Source: Chara braunii
Taxonomy: Eukaryota > Streptophyta > Charophyceae > Charales > Characeae
DNA: 64,000 nucleotides
Reading direction: 5' to 3'
Assembly (NCBI GenBank): GCA_003427395.1
Contig: BFEA01000019.1
Coordinates: 1,010,208 to 1,074,207, forward strand
The notes under the pieces were generated by a model. It saw only the letters and a program-made list of their open reading frames with translations. It did not search any database and was not told the DNA's origin. Position 1 is the first letter of the stretch; each line of letters begins with the position of its first letter. Of this stretch, positions 36,901 through 48,240 are shown one piece after another. A program made the translations under genes and the position numbers.

Positions 36901-38485
36901 TAAAGTTATAATTTGTTATGAATATATATATTTATTAATTCTTTGGTGACTGTTTGTGTTTGTCTCGATGTGTTTATGGATTGCTCTCCTTAATAAGGAT
37001 AGAAAAGTTGTATGCAATCCATGTTCGGCATGGGACCGAAGGTGAATGGAGTGACCAACCTTTAAGATAAGGAATTTTCTCAAGGGAGATCAGCATGCAG
37101 AACCTGTCCTTTCGAAAATTACAACCTTGATTGATACCATTGCCTGATAGACTTGAAGAGGGTACAGTTAAGTCTTGTAGGTGGTAGTGGGACTCACGCC
37201 AGAACAATGTTCCTGGTCCATAATGAGGTGTTGTCATTTTTTCTTATATAGGAGAGATGACTAAACTATCATCGAAAGGGGGGAAGGTATTCAAAGCTTT
37301 GCATGAACTCTGACAGTCAGTGAGACAACTACTACTTAGTCTGAGCACGCTTGGAGTGGTAGCCCAAGCGGGGTTCATGCTTGGTGGGTCCACCACACCC
37401 AGAAAAGGTATAGTCTTACCAACCAGCCTTTAGACGAGTGTGAATGGGGTTGTCTGACTGTGCTCGATGAGGTCAGTCAGGTACAAGCGCTGGAATCAGA
37501 GGGAGAAGTGGTGAGGCTTAGTCCTAGAAGCGGGGCTCGGGATCTGAGATGTTATCCTTTTAATTGGATTACACCATCCCTCGGCACGGTATACCCCTGT
37601 TAAGCATGAAGGAGTAAAATATCTTATGTCATCATTATTATTGTCATTGTAACTTCACTGTGATTTGTTCTTGTGAAGTCTCAAATGTGATAATTGTTCT
37701 CATTGTTAATAAGGTTACAAGTTGATGTTTGTTTGACTTATGACTGAATGTTTTAATATTATGATTATTATTATTTATTTTTCTTACGGTCTTGAGCATT
37801 TATTTTACTATGTTGAGTTATATTCATTATTTATGGCAGGAGAATTTCATTTACACCGGTATTGTGAAGTTCCGTAAAAACAGGGGGAAAACCCTGCGTT
37901 CAGTAACGAGCTGTTATGACATGTTTCTTCATTTGAGATATCAATTTGGATGACGGAGTGTGGTTTCATTTCTATGATTGTCGTCAATAGGGTTCAATCA
38001 TTTTGGCCAACTTCAACTTAATACTCAGATCCGAGTATTATACGTACATTCCTGCAGTACATTATCGAAGGCAAAACCTCAGGAGTCAGTATGACGGCGA
38101 CCTAATTTGAATTTGAATCTTATAAATTATTCTGGACCCTGAGGTCATTAATATAATTGGGCAGACACAATAAGTGTCCTGCTTGGAAAGACATCAAAGA
38201 GATGTGTTGAAAAGGCGCCGCTCATTCCTCTATGGGGTTAGTTTGAGATACGTCTGTGAGATCCGAATGAGGAACTCAATCGGAAAAAATGGTGATGTTT
38301 TGAAAAATATCTTAGCATCGATGGTAAAGTGGAAGTCAATATTTTCATTTGGGATATGGGACAATTCTGTATATTTTGAAAGATCCCCGAGACGTGTGTC
38401 TGACCGAGTTGTGATCGAGACTTGGAGGACACGATCCCTGAGTGGCAACCGGACGATGGTCCTTGTTCATCCACTTAGTGACAAC
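33976..38485 (+). mobile_element. Internal region 2 of the LARD-like element, 3' truncated
   Basis: Colinear with 20204-25140 apart from the element at 21260-21675. Similarity stops at about 38485, where LTR3 sequence resumes, so its end and any 3' LTR are missing. No coding sequence was recognised. Confidence 0.6.
33978..33995 (+). promoter_or_regulatory. Primer-binding site, tRNA-Asp type (unit 2)
   Basis: TGGCGCCGTTGCCGGGGA, 2 bases after the LTR2 end, fully complementary to the plant tRNA-Asp 3' end as known from the family. Confidence 0.88.
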
Positions 38486-39966
38486 CTGACGCAGGGGGAG
38501 AGGAGGTAGAACGCCATGAGCAGCAAGGAGGAAGGCATCGTGCAGGAGGGAGAAAAAGATCGTGTAAACGGGAGGTGGAGAGATCGCAAGAGGGGAGGCG
38601 ATGCATTGAGGTTGAAGCACAATGACGCAAAGGAGGCCGCGCGGCTGGAAAGAAAGAGATGGTGGTCAAAGATAAAAGAGTAACGCCGGAAGAGGGAAGC
38701 AAGGTGCAAGAAAGAAAAGCGGGACGGAGGTAGCTGCGCAAAAGGAGCGGAGAGCACAGAGAAAGAAGAAGGTCGTCACGTGGAAGATGACAAAGAAGAA
38801 GAAAAGGAAGAAGAATGGATAAGGAAAAGAGGTAGGAGGGAAGAGTGAAGGTAAGGAGGGACTTACCTGCTCGAAGGAGGAGAGTCGAGGGATGTGCGAT
38901 AGATTCGTTGATGCCGCCTATGGTGTCGTGAAGGTGGGCCCTAATCACCCAACTTGGTAGAGTGCGGATTCATGCTTGCCGTGTCTCTCGCATGTTGTAG
39001 CCTCGGCATGCTGCCCTTCGTAAAGGATTGTGTAAGCAGCGTCAACGTTGACGATGACGAGGAGGGAGTTTCCATCGATAGGATGAACACCACCCAACAG
39101 GTAAGTCTCCTACCCCACGCCTAGCCTAATGCTACTTCCCTCGATAGCATGACTCAAAATCGAATGAATCCATCGCTAGAACATGGAGATATACAATGTC
39201 ACAATCGTTTTCTTGTGCGTATGTGTATGTGTGTGTGTGAGTAAGTGAGAGAGATAGAGAGAGTAGGTAGGTCTCATGAAGAAGCACGCAGAGGTGGAAG
39301 AAGAAGGAGAAGAAGAAGACGAAAAAGAAGGGGGGAGCAATTTACGTACCTGGGATGCACACAACATGCATTGATAAGTCAAACGAGTCGATTGTCGGAG
39401 TCGAAATGGTTCGATTAACTCTCTTTAGGATCATTGCGACGAGGATGGATTGTTGTACTTATCGATCTTGAACGAGGAAGTGTGAGTCATCAGCTCATGC
39501 TGATTACGTCCCAGCATGAGTCATCAGCTCATGCTGATTACGTCCCTGCTCTTTGTATATACCGTTGTCACTCCGCTACTTGAATGGTTCGTTGGAGTGT
39601 TTGGATCGTCGAGATCTCAGCGGGTTATCGTTGGGATTGTAGTGAAAGACTCATTGAACTTTATCGTTTAATGGAAGGAGAAGTCGTTACAAGTTACCCG
39701 TAGGTGAGCCTGCGGAAAAGATCTTGAATACGTGATCGGCCGATCTTTGGGGTATGAGATACGGACTTGCTTTCCTTTCCACCGCCCGGGCCCCCATTCT
39801 CCCTGCATCTGCTTTCCGTTTCGAATCGGCTCCGCCTTTTGGCTTACTCATGAAGAAAAAAAAGAAGGAAGGATAATGAAAGTTCGCAGAGGGAGAGAGA
39901 AGTGTCCATGAAAGAGGAATGCGCAAAAAAAAGAGAGAGAAGGAGAAGGAGAAGAGAAGGACGAAG

Positions 39967-40014
<48 letters not shown>

Positions 40015-40024
40015 AAGGGAGAAG

Positions 40025-40405
40025 AACGAAGGTGGAAGCACTTACCCGATCCTTGCAGGGGTCTGCGTAGTCGACATATGCATAAACTTCGGATCTGCGG
40101 CTAACGTCGGCAGTTGCATTGTCAATTCGTAAGCGTATTGTAGTTGTGTAGGAAGTAGGTTGGGCACCGAGCGCCAAGTAGGGAGAAGAGACTGGACTTT
40201 TGTCTTGGTGGCGACGAGAGCAAGCTCTCGTTGACGTTGGCTTTCAGTGTTACGATTCTCCATTGGTGTGATATTGGCGCAATGCTGCTTTCTGGACACT
40301 GTGATACTTTCTGGCTTTCGATGTGATTGTGCATTATGTTCTCTCGCTTTTGCTAATTTTTCTTGCATTATTATTATTATTATTACTACTATTATTACTA
40401 TTATA
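40025..40405 (+). repeat. ATT-tailed module in LTR3, first copy
   Basis: Starts CACTTACCCGATCC, then GCACCGAGCGCCAAGTAGGG, and ends TTTTTCTTGC followed by (ATT)n. A second LTR3 copy is at about 42505-42887, starting ACGTACCTGGTG. Confidence 0.45.
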
Positions 40406-40834
40406 ATGAACTCAGACTGGAAGATACTCCTCAAACGTCGTAGTACAAGTGGACTCGGATCTGCACAATATCTCCAGTAATCATGAAAGTGTTATCTGAT
40501 ATAATGTTTCATTACCAATAAAGGAAGAGAGTGGAGGGGGAACAAACGAATGAGAAGGTGAAAGAGAATAATCAGTAACAGCAAAAGGGTAGCCATACTT
40601 TATCCACTTCTTCTCCGGGCTTCACCTCACCTCCACGTCATCAAACAGTACCCGGTAACGACTCTGACAAGTCCTGGTCACACAAAAGTTTCACGTGGCA
40701 CTGTTCTCTCGTAGACAATGGAGACGATTAGCAGCACACAATGTCGACATCAACCTCGGATAGGTGTACTAGATCCCAATCATCCGCAGATCCCGATCCC
40801 CTCCTTGTCACAACCAGTCACCTCATGGAGACAG

Positions 40835-41150
40835 CGTGGTCAATGCCACGTCAGCAGTAGAGACAGGTAGCATGTGCCACATCATCGCTGAAGACAGGTG
40901 GCAGCACCACATCAACACTGTAGGCGGGAGGCTGCGCCACATCAGCAATGTAGGCAGATGGTTGCGCCACAACAACGATGCAGACCAATGGCAGGGCCAC
41001 ATCAGCAATGTAGACTGATCGTCTGTGCCACAGCAGCAGTGTAGACAAATGGTTTGCGTCACAGCAGCAGTATAGACAGATGGTCTGCGCTACATCAACC
41101 ATGTAGTTTAGTGGCATGCGCCACATCAGCAGGGAAGACGGGTGGCAGCG
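40835..41150. repeat. ~30-bp minisatellite GCCACATCAGCAATGTAGAC
   Basis: About ten degenerate units, each with GCCAC-TCAGCA-TGTAGAC-GATGG. Because 30 is a multiple of three, frames appear repetitive, but there is no sign of a gene. Confidence 0.8.
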
Positions 41151-41620
41151 CCACGCCGACAATGCCTCGCGCACAGAATAGACAGCGCCAAGATGCTGTG
41201 GCAGTCCCGCGTCGTCCGTAGTACCAGTGCACAGCCAGCGTCAAGCTAGCGTCAAGGCGACATAGCAAGACTGAATGATGACCCATAGGAGAGCAAGCCA
41301 TATTTAGTATTTGACGAGGTAGTTTGGCCTCGGGTCTCCTACCCACAGTCATACAGATTGACTCAGAGCCGAGGGCCTGGACTGTGTACTGTTGCGGACT
41401 TCCGTTTGGTCCTGATGTTGTTTGAGTACCTGCATACATACAGACAAACATACAGACAAACATACAGACAGACAGACGGACAGGAAGACAGACGGACACA
41501 GTCGGAAAGACAGACAGGCAGTTACGGAGAGGGAGACAGAGAGAGAAAGGGGGAGAGACGAAGAAAAAGGTTAGAAAAAAACTTACCTGGTCTCCACTGA
41601 CCAAGTGCAACGCATATTTT

Positions 41621-41628
41621 ATTGTTAC

Positions 41629-41709
<81 letters not shown>
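41621..41709. repeat. (ATT)n microsatellite
   Basis: Long uninterrupted ATT tract. On the minus strand it follows the LINE remnant of 41710-42475 and could be that element's 3' tail. Confidence 0.9.
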
Positions 41710-41711
<2 letters not shown>

Positions 41712-42475
41712 CGAGGAATGAGCCCTCGCGGGGCGATTATCAAACATGCACGTGTTCTTAGCAGCGGCCCTCGGCAAACCTTGTGCCCGCCCTAAGTGAA
41801 GGCGAGCCTGAGTACCCACGAGAGCGGTTTGTCTCAGCATCTTCCAATGTGGGTCTCGGACAATTGTTGCACACCAGTTGGTTACAAAATAGCATGATCT
41901 TTTGCTGGCTCCCGACCTGAAGCAACAGCTACGCTGCACAGTTGAGCTCAGGGTCCCGGATGGTTGCGCCTTGGGCACACACACACGCTTTGGGAAGCCG
42001 ACACATCACTAAACAGCCGTAAACGACTGAGAATGTGGCATTGTCACCACATCTGCCCCACGGGCCAAAATGAAGATACGACAAACATTCACAACCTGCA
42101 TAATCTTGGGTGAGCCCAACTGTAAAGGGCCTAGGCCCTCAATCGTTGAAACGACCCTGGGCGCAGGCATTGAGGCCCGTCCGAAACCTACTGACAACTT
42201 TCACGTCCAGGCCCAAAACAGTCCAGCGGCAACAGCACCTCCCATATAGGGAGGAAGCCAGCTAGTCCAGCGCATTCTGGCGTAAACAGGCAATTCGGAC
42301 ACTCTGCTGCAAATGCTCGCAAATGTCTACATGCGCTACTGCAGGTCGGGGTACGCACAGGCGCCGAATAGTGTGGGGTGCAGCAATACAGCGGGCCACT
42401 AGGAGCCTTAGGCAGACTGCAGCACGTGAGGAGGAGATGAGCGGTGGTGTTCTTCATGAAGGATGCGCACTGTGA
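41710..42475 (-). pseudogene. LINE-like remnant: reverse-transcriptase C-terminal zinc-binding region (tentative)
   Basis: On the minus strand, KNTTAHLLLTCCSLPKA and then LYCCTPHY (about 42460-42370) resemble the zf-RVT block of plant LINEs, where a Cys pair is followed by E/N-T-T-x-H-LLL-x-C and A-x-x-W. Further on, FLPIWEVLLPLDCFG and a change of frame fit the region after it. Stops and shifts are frequent. It lies inside LTR3 and is absent from LTR1 and LTR2. The (AAT)n tract at 41621-41709 lies on its 3' side. Confidence 0.4.
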
Positions 42476-42499
42476 GTTGAAAAGGATGATGGGAGGAGT

Positions 42500-42825
42500 C
42501 GAGAGAACGTACCTGGTGTATGTGGGAGGTCGACATTGGTGTTGACGTCATGCACATTGGTCGGCGAAGTGAGCCTGTTGCGAGAATGTAGGTGGGATAA
42601 GTAGGGTGACCTGAGTAGACTAGGTGCCGGACAGTAGAAGCGACATCGAATACAGGGATGGCGTGACCTGAGGGTGTAAACGTTGGCTCACGAGGTTACT
42701 ATATCACTTTTACTTACATGGAATTATGATTTATTTAAACTCTCTACTTGTTACCTAACTATCTGGACTTCTGCATGATTACTGCAACTTTGTTTTCCGT
42801 ATATCTCACTCATTTATAACTCTTG

Positions 42826-42886
<61 letters not shown>

Positions 42887-42890
42887 TGTC
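42500..42890 (+). repeat. ATT-tailed module in LTR3, second copy
   Basis: Begins GAACGTACCTGGTG, passes GACATTGGTGTTGACGTC, and ends ACTCTTGC then (ATT)n to about 42887. Confidence 0.45.
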
Positions 42891-43330
42891 GATTTATTCC
42901 TATACCTTTTTTTCTGATCTGATTGTCAACACAATCATACATGTGCATATGAACCATTTGCCTGACTAGAGTCATGATCGTCTTTTTGCACGCTGGACTA
43001 GAGCAAGTTCAAGTGCACGTAGGGTCGTTTAGGCAGGAGGTTGAAATGAAAAAGGTAGTGAGAAGAAAAAAAAAAAAAAAGCAGAAAAGAGAATGAAGGA
43101 AGGAATAAGGAGAAAGGATGAGGGGGATGAGAAAGAAGGATAAATACACTTCGTATGTTTTCCCAGTCTCATTCTGTAAGCCCTTGTTTGTACTGCCCTC
43201 ACTTGCCTTGTATCTAATGAATGTATGAATATAGAATAGTGGTTCAGAACGAGTGATATGATAAGGCTCATGTGTGAGGAACATCTTATTACTCATTTGT
43301 ATATACATACGTATTTTAGACTATTAGGTT

Positions 43331-43569
43331 GACTGACTAGAAGTGGGGTACCTCTGTACAGGTCATCCCATGGTCAGTCTAAGTTTATTAGACAAAAAAC
43401 AAGTGGTAGGATACTCATGTTTGAGTCATTCTACTGCTCGTTCGAATCCATACAGACTAGTAAGTATGAGATGAAGGTTCTCGTGAAGGTCTTTTTACTT
43501 CATACTTACATTTGATCGGACTATAATATAGTCCTCCGTTAGAATTGAAGTTCACATCGCTGAACTTCA
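43331..43569 (+). repeat. Hairpin row in LTR3 leader, sequence unlike the LTR1 array
   Basis: Hairpins: GACTGAC/GTCAGTC (43331-43379); AGTGGTAG/CTACTGCT with an inner ACTCA/TGAGT (43402-43438); GTAAGTATG/CATACTTAC (43460-43509); TGAAGTTCA/TGAACTTCA with a 6-base loop (43546-43569). The first three stand where LTR1 has its GTGATAAG array but share no sequence with it. Confidence 0.55.
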
Positions 43570-44821
43570 TGTAGGGTCATGTTGATAGTGAGGGAGGTGT
43601 TGAGACTTTGTGACCTGTGTGTGATTGCAGGTCATTTTAATCAAGAAGACTCATTATGAATCTATAGAAGACTACATGTTGTTGCCTTGTGGTAACAGGT
43701 TGGTTCGCCAACTCAACCCTCACTCACCCGTGACACCCACACTTTTCATCAACCTTTGCACTAAATGATATTTCTCATTTTCAGGTCATTGTCTAAAGGG
43801 TCTGTGTTTGATCAAAAAAGGTCCTTGAATAACTAAGTCGGAAAGAGAATATTTGGTTAAAAGGTTTGAAAGCGTAGGTGTAATGTATGTGGAAGTGAAT
43901 GAATGGTTGACTCTGCTAGGATTGTGTAACGTGATTTGTTTTGTTTGCAGGTCAGCAAATCGACCAACCACGTGCTATTCACTGAACTCGCATTGTATAA
44001 CTTATGCTTATCTGAGCCTCGACTCAGACACTTCATCGACACCTAACCTTTGTACATTTGGTTTGAATTTTCTGACTTTACTTCTTAATGTCAAATAGAT
44101 TAGGATAATTGGCAAGGCCAAAAGCCTTATTCACGTCATTTCTTTGAAAGACCATGAGCCTATCTTTTATTTTTTATGCATGTTTGAAAGGCCAAGAGCC
44201 TATTGTTTGTTTATCTTTCAAAAGTCACATCTCTGTTCATTTCTTATTTTTGTCTTTGCTTTTATGTAAAAATATAAAAGACATCTCCTTGCTTTTAAAT
44301 CTCAACCTTGGAACTATATTCTTCATGTATGTATCGATTCGGAATAACTTATACAGCATATATAATTTACGGGTTAAGTTCAGATATAATAGGACATAAC
44401 ATGCACGAAAGATCGTCAATGAAGTCGACATGAATTGTAAGTCGGTCCGGAAGATCAGCGTCTCGATGCCCGACATGTAAACGCGTCAGTCTTAGGCGTT
44501 CAAACACGAGTATACCCTATGCTACGACGATCGAGCAAACCCCATCGGTCGGCCTACCTCGACAAAGGCATGTAAAAACCTTCGCATGTGGGTCGGTAGC
44601 TCAACAGGGATACGTCTACCTAAGGGTGGTGACAACCTGTCCGGTAGAGGTAAGATGTACCTCGCGACACCTCGACCTGTCGTGGGGTGTCGTGAGAGGT
44701 ATAGCACGCACGCACGGTCGAAATGGTGACTGATTCTTTCTCAAACTCTGAAAAAAAATCTTACGTGACACGATCGTGAGGTTCAGCGCTCCCAGCAGGG
44801 TGTGGGACCGTCGCGCACGAC

Positions 44822-46232
44822 TTCGTGTACTCCAACAAGTCGGACGGATCTCAGCCTAACCTCACAATGTCACCGACAGATGCATCACGTATCCTACAAT
44901 TTCCACCCTCGCACAAGCTAAGCACGAGTGCAGGTTCAAGTGAGTATCCCTCTTCCCCCCGCCTTTTTTTTTTCTTTTCTTTTTTTTCTCCCTCTTCTTC
45001 ATTCTCCTCTTTGTGCACCTCCTTCTTCCGCGAGACCACCTCCCTTCTAGATTGTTTGCACTATCTCCCCGCGCCCACTCGCTTTTCTTCCTGCTTTCCT
45101 CATGTTCCCCTCTTACTCTTCTCTTCGCTCTGTTTCCCAAACCTTCACGTTGAACTATCAAATCAGCCTTCCTCGCTTTTACGGAATCGGGAAAACAAAC
45201 AAAAACGAATAAAATAAAATAAGAAACTAATAAAATAAGAAAATAAATCTACCTAATAAAAAAAATAATAATAATAAAGAAAAGAATCTAACCATCAACG
45301 ACCACTATCGGCCAAGTGTAGTGCCCTCGTTTTCAAACGAGGCTAACTGTAACAACTAACTCTAACTAACTTCGATTTCGAGGTCACGGGTTCGAGCCCC
45401 GACTGACCGAAGATGAGGCAAACTATGGTTGAGCTCTTTGTCAAAAGAAGTTAATCTCAGTAGTCGCTCGCCCTTGATCCCCGCATCCTTCGTTTGTCAG
45501 GCAATACCGAAACCTACTGAGCTAGCTCCCACGTCGGGTAAAAGAGGAGCAACTCGGTATATATACGATAGTAGGGCTCAGTCCGACCAGCGGCTTGAGC
45601 CCGTTTTCTAAGTCTCTGTATTTGCAAGCTTGCTGGTTTGTACGTCTGTTTGAGTGTTTGTTAGTGTAAGAGTGCGTGTGTCCCACATGGGCACCTGCCA
45701 CGTGGTCAGAAAGTCATCACCCACGAGGCAAACGTCTTATTACATATGGGAGATCGAGCAATAGCCGCTGCCTAAATTTGTGGTATGCAAGTTCGGGTGA
45801 CATACCGAAAATATTTCAAGGTGATACTGTAAAATCCGGCAATTGCACCCTTTTTATCGGTCTTACCGTATGGTCGGTGCGTCTATTAGTTTAGCTCATC
45901 TAACGTAATAACACTTTTCTAGGCGCGTCACAGGTTTTCTCAACAAAACACTAACCCAACCGACTCCTCGACCTCTTCGGTCAAAGGGTATTACTACTGA
46001 TTATAACCATCAAAGTGCGCGTCACAATAACGTGTGCACATACTTAATGAAATTTTCCCACCGATTTGCCCCGACCTCAATGGTCGAGGAAATCGTTTCA
46101 AAGTGTAGTGCAAAAAACGCACGAGCCTTGAACTTCGGATTGGCCCCATTTTGGTAGTCGATGACGTCGCTGTGTCGACTGCAAAAGTATGACCAAATAC
46201 CCTTGTAATTGTAGAGGGTATTTGATCTGACA
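44822..46232 (-). mobile_element. LTR4, 5' part (minus strand)
   Basis: On the minus strand it starts TGTCAGATCAAATACCC with the family hairpin. It continues with TACCAAAATGGGGCCAAT, GTAATACCCTTTGACCGAAG, the tRNA-like pair (A-box TAGCTCAGTAGG, complement of 45513-45524; plus-strand B-box GGTTCGAGCCC at 45389-45399) and a T-rich stretch. It ends where LTR3 ends. Its continuation is 10791-9797. Together about 2.4 kb, it lacks the repeat-rich centre of LTR1-3. Confidence 0.6.
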
Positions 46233-46499
46233 ACGTTTTCACCACTTCAAAACATTTAAAATCTTCAGCATTTCTACACAGAGAGGGAGTATTTCAACAT
46301 TTAAAGTGCATTTACCACTTTAAAATCCCATATGGACGAAAGTTTAACAATTAAAAATTTTATTTAACATAATTTAAAATAAGGCATTCATTATTTTTAA
46401 TATTTTTCAATAATTGAAATTCAATTTTATATAATTTTAGCATGCTAAAATATATTCAATTCAAATGTAGTTTCATCGACGATTCGAAGTAATATTGAC
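46233..46499. other. AT-rich DNA, nothing recognised
   Basis: Short frames only and no repeat landmark. Confidence 0.4.
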
Positions 46500-46896
46500 C
46501 AAATATTACAAGTTTATCGCAAGAGAACAAACAACTTTCACACAGAGGAGGTCTATATCTGATAATATAGACGTTGCACTATAATCTTTAGAGATGATAC
46601 GACAAGACAATGAAAACCTATTAGTTGTGCTTTTAGATATTGAGAAAGCATATGACAAAGGTAATATCCAGTCACCAAACTCTACAAAGTGGGATGTAGT
46701 CTGAAATTTTATATAAACTGATTGGTCTGTATGGCAACTTGAAGTCGACAATGATGATAAATAGTAAATTGTCTAAATCCTTCTTGTTGACTCGCTCAGT
46801 CAGAAAAGATTGTCATTTGGCATTGTTAGTTTCCTTACTTCAGTTAAAACTTTGGATGTAGAACATCAAGGCTCACTCCTCTATCATAGGTTTATA
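46500..46896 (+). pseudogene. LINE reverse-transcriptase fragment
   Basis: Palm-domain remnant of a non-LTR retrotransposon. One frame gives FIAREQTTFTQRRSISDN and, after a stop, NLLVVLLDIEKAYDKG, matching the 'QTAF-GRSI-DN' and 'LDFEKAYD' blocks (the Asp is catalytic in the family). A shifted frame then gives LIGLYGNLKSTMMINSK and LTRSVRKDCHLALL, matching 'LY-LKSTVMVNG' and 'TRSVRQGCPLSPLLF'. The usual FADD motif is not reached. At least one stop and one frameshift, so dead. Confidence 0.8.
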
Positions 46897-47163
46897 AGTA
46901 CAATATATATGTATAAATAATGCAAACTGAAAACGTTGACTGGTAATTTTTTGTATTTTCAACAAACATCTTAACAAGAAAAAAAACGTATGTATGTTGT
47001 ATATGAACACAATATATGGGATACATTGTATTCAAATATAATGTACATATGTTATACAATGAGTTTTATGACACAACTTTGCAAGAGCCTATAATACCAT
47101 TGTCATGGTTTCGAATATGGTTGACAATTTTGCCAAGTCCGTATGTATTATATATATATATAT

Positions 47164-47340
47164 CGTCACAAACAGAACTACCCGATAAACCGTAGGCAGA
47201 GAGAGAAAAGAGGACAACAAACGAGGGGCTATGACAAACTGTTTCGTCGGAGTTTCACCGACTCATCAGGAGGCTGAACCCTCCACAGTCTGCAGAATCC
47301 CCTCACTGATTACACTTTATATGATAATCTACCTTAACCA
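47164..47340 (-). repeat. Short element between (TA)n tracts; holds the hammerhead motif
   Basis: Bounded by TATATATATA (about 47148-47163) and TATATATA (47341-47348). Its plus-strand right part, CAGTCTGCAGAATCCCCTCA followed by CTTTATATGATAATCTACC (47286-47340), recurs at 55851-55900 next to another (TA)n tract. It is therefore a dispersed element with TA-rich junctions. Non-coding. Confidence 0.55.
47223..47283 (-). ncRNA. Hammerhead-ribozyme-like motif (type I layout)
   Basis: Minus strand, in order: helix I 5' strand GAGGG...GCCTC (47283-47270); conserved CTGATGA (47269-47263); helix II GTCGG/CCGAC with loop TGAAACT; conserved GAA (47245-47243); helix III ACA/TGT with loop GTT; cleavage triplet GTC (47235-47233); then ATAGCCCCTC. 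G10.1-C11.1 and A15.1-U16.1 are as required. The very short helix III is the form known from Penelope-like elements and plant retrozymes. Helix I has GAGGG/CCCTC and GC/GC pairs, but the three positions next to the core (C-A, U-U, C-A) do not pair, so this copy may be inactive. Confidence 0.65.
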
Positions 47341-47349
47341 TATATATAC

Positions 47350-47506
47350 AGGTTAACCGGCGTTCGGGACGGGCCGAACGCCTGAACCCGAACGCCCGAA
47401 CGTATGGCACCCCTTGGGCTGTCTCTTATACACATCTAGATGTGTATAAGAGACAGAGTTCGGACCCCTTGGGGATGCGTTTGGCCGTTCGGGCCGAACG
47501 CGGACC

Positions 47507-47542
<36 letters not shown>

Positions 47543-48240
47543 ATCAAAAAAATCTAAAAAAACGATATGTTGTGGAAAAAATAAATTAAACAAGATTTGC
47601 CTGAGCATTACATCCGAATTCCTTACCAACTTTGAAATACAAATAAAATAAAAAAAATAAATACTAATAATAAAAATAAATAAAAATAAAAAAATAATTA
47701 AATTTAGTGACTGCGAGAGCATGTTTTCAACACCGCTATCTTTGGCAATTTTTTTTTTTTTTTTGTATAGCTAAATGCCTTGAAAATTTGTAAATGTGTA
47801 CTTCAAATAATGCAAAACCCACTAAAAAATTTTCAAAAAAATAATAAAATTGTTTAGACCCTGAACTAAAGTGAAAACAAAAAGTAAAAAGTGAAAAAAT
47901 ACGTGGGCGAGCACATTTTGACATTGCCATCTTTGGCGATTTGTAATTCTTATTTAGCTTAGCCAAATGACTTCAAAATTTACAGGCATGTACCTCACGT
48001 CATAGAGAACTCACAAAACAAACTTCAAAAAACAATAATTATTTTTAGACCCCGAAATATTTTTTGGTGGGTGCCGAACGCCGTCGGGTTCTGAGCCCGT
48101 ACGGGACCCCGAACGCCCCTACGTACGGAGGTCTGCGCGGGGGCCTCCGTACGTACGGGCTGGTGACCCTGTACGCCTGAACGTGCGGGACCCCATCGGA
48201 AGGCGTTCGGTTGTTCGGGCCGAACGCGGATCAAATTAAA
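47350..48240. repeat. CGAACG-rich repeat family, copy 1
   Basis: Two GC blocks (47355-47508 and 48068-48234) dense in CGTTCGG, CCGAACG and CGTACG words, including CGTTCGGGCCGAACG near 47488, flank AT-rich DNA. The AT-rich part twice repeats 'CCATCTTTGGCGATTT'-'CAAATG'-'AAAATTTACA'-'TTTAGACCC'. A poly(A) run lies at 47508-47539. A second copy is at 53985-54735. Non-coding. Confidence 0.65.
47419..47456. other. Nextera mate-pair junction adapter left in the assembly
   Basis: CTGTCTCTTATACACATCT directly followed by its reverse complement. The bases just outside, CACCCCTTGGG and GACCCCTTGGGG, look like two reads of one repeat joined through the adapter. Confidence 0.97.

Larger units (their letters stand above)
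38485..44821 (+). mobile_element. LTR3, 3' part
   Basis: Follows LTR1 order from about the purine-rich block onward: 'GATTGTTGTACTTATCGATC' (39448), ATT-tailed modules, (ACAG)n, the hairpin leader, TAAGTCGGTCCGGAAGATCA (about 44436) and the end GTGGGACCGTCGCGCACGAC. No primer site follows, so this is an LTR end at a junction, consistent with a solo LTR. It is diverged and has extra insertions (40835-41150, about 41700-42475). Confidence 0.6.

Noticed and set aside
12489-38485. Simple tandem segmental duplication of host DNA
   Set aside because: The borders coincide with TGTC/GACA ends and a primer site, and other diverged copies share the same borders, so a retroelement explanation fits better.
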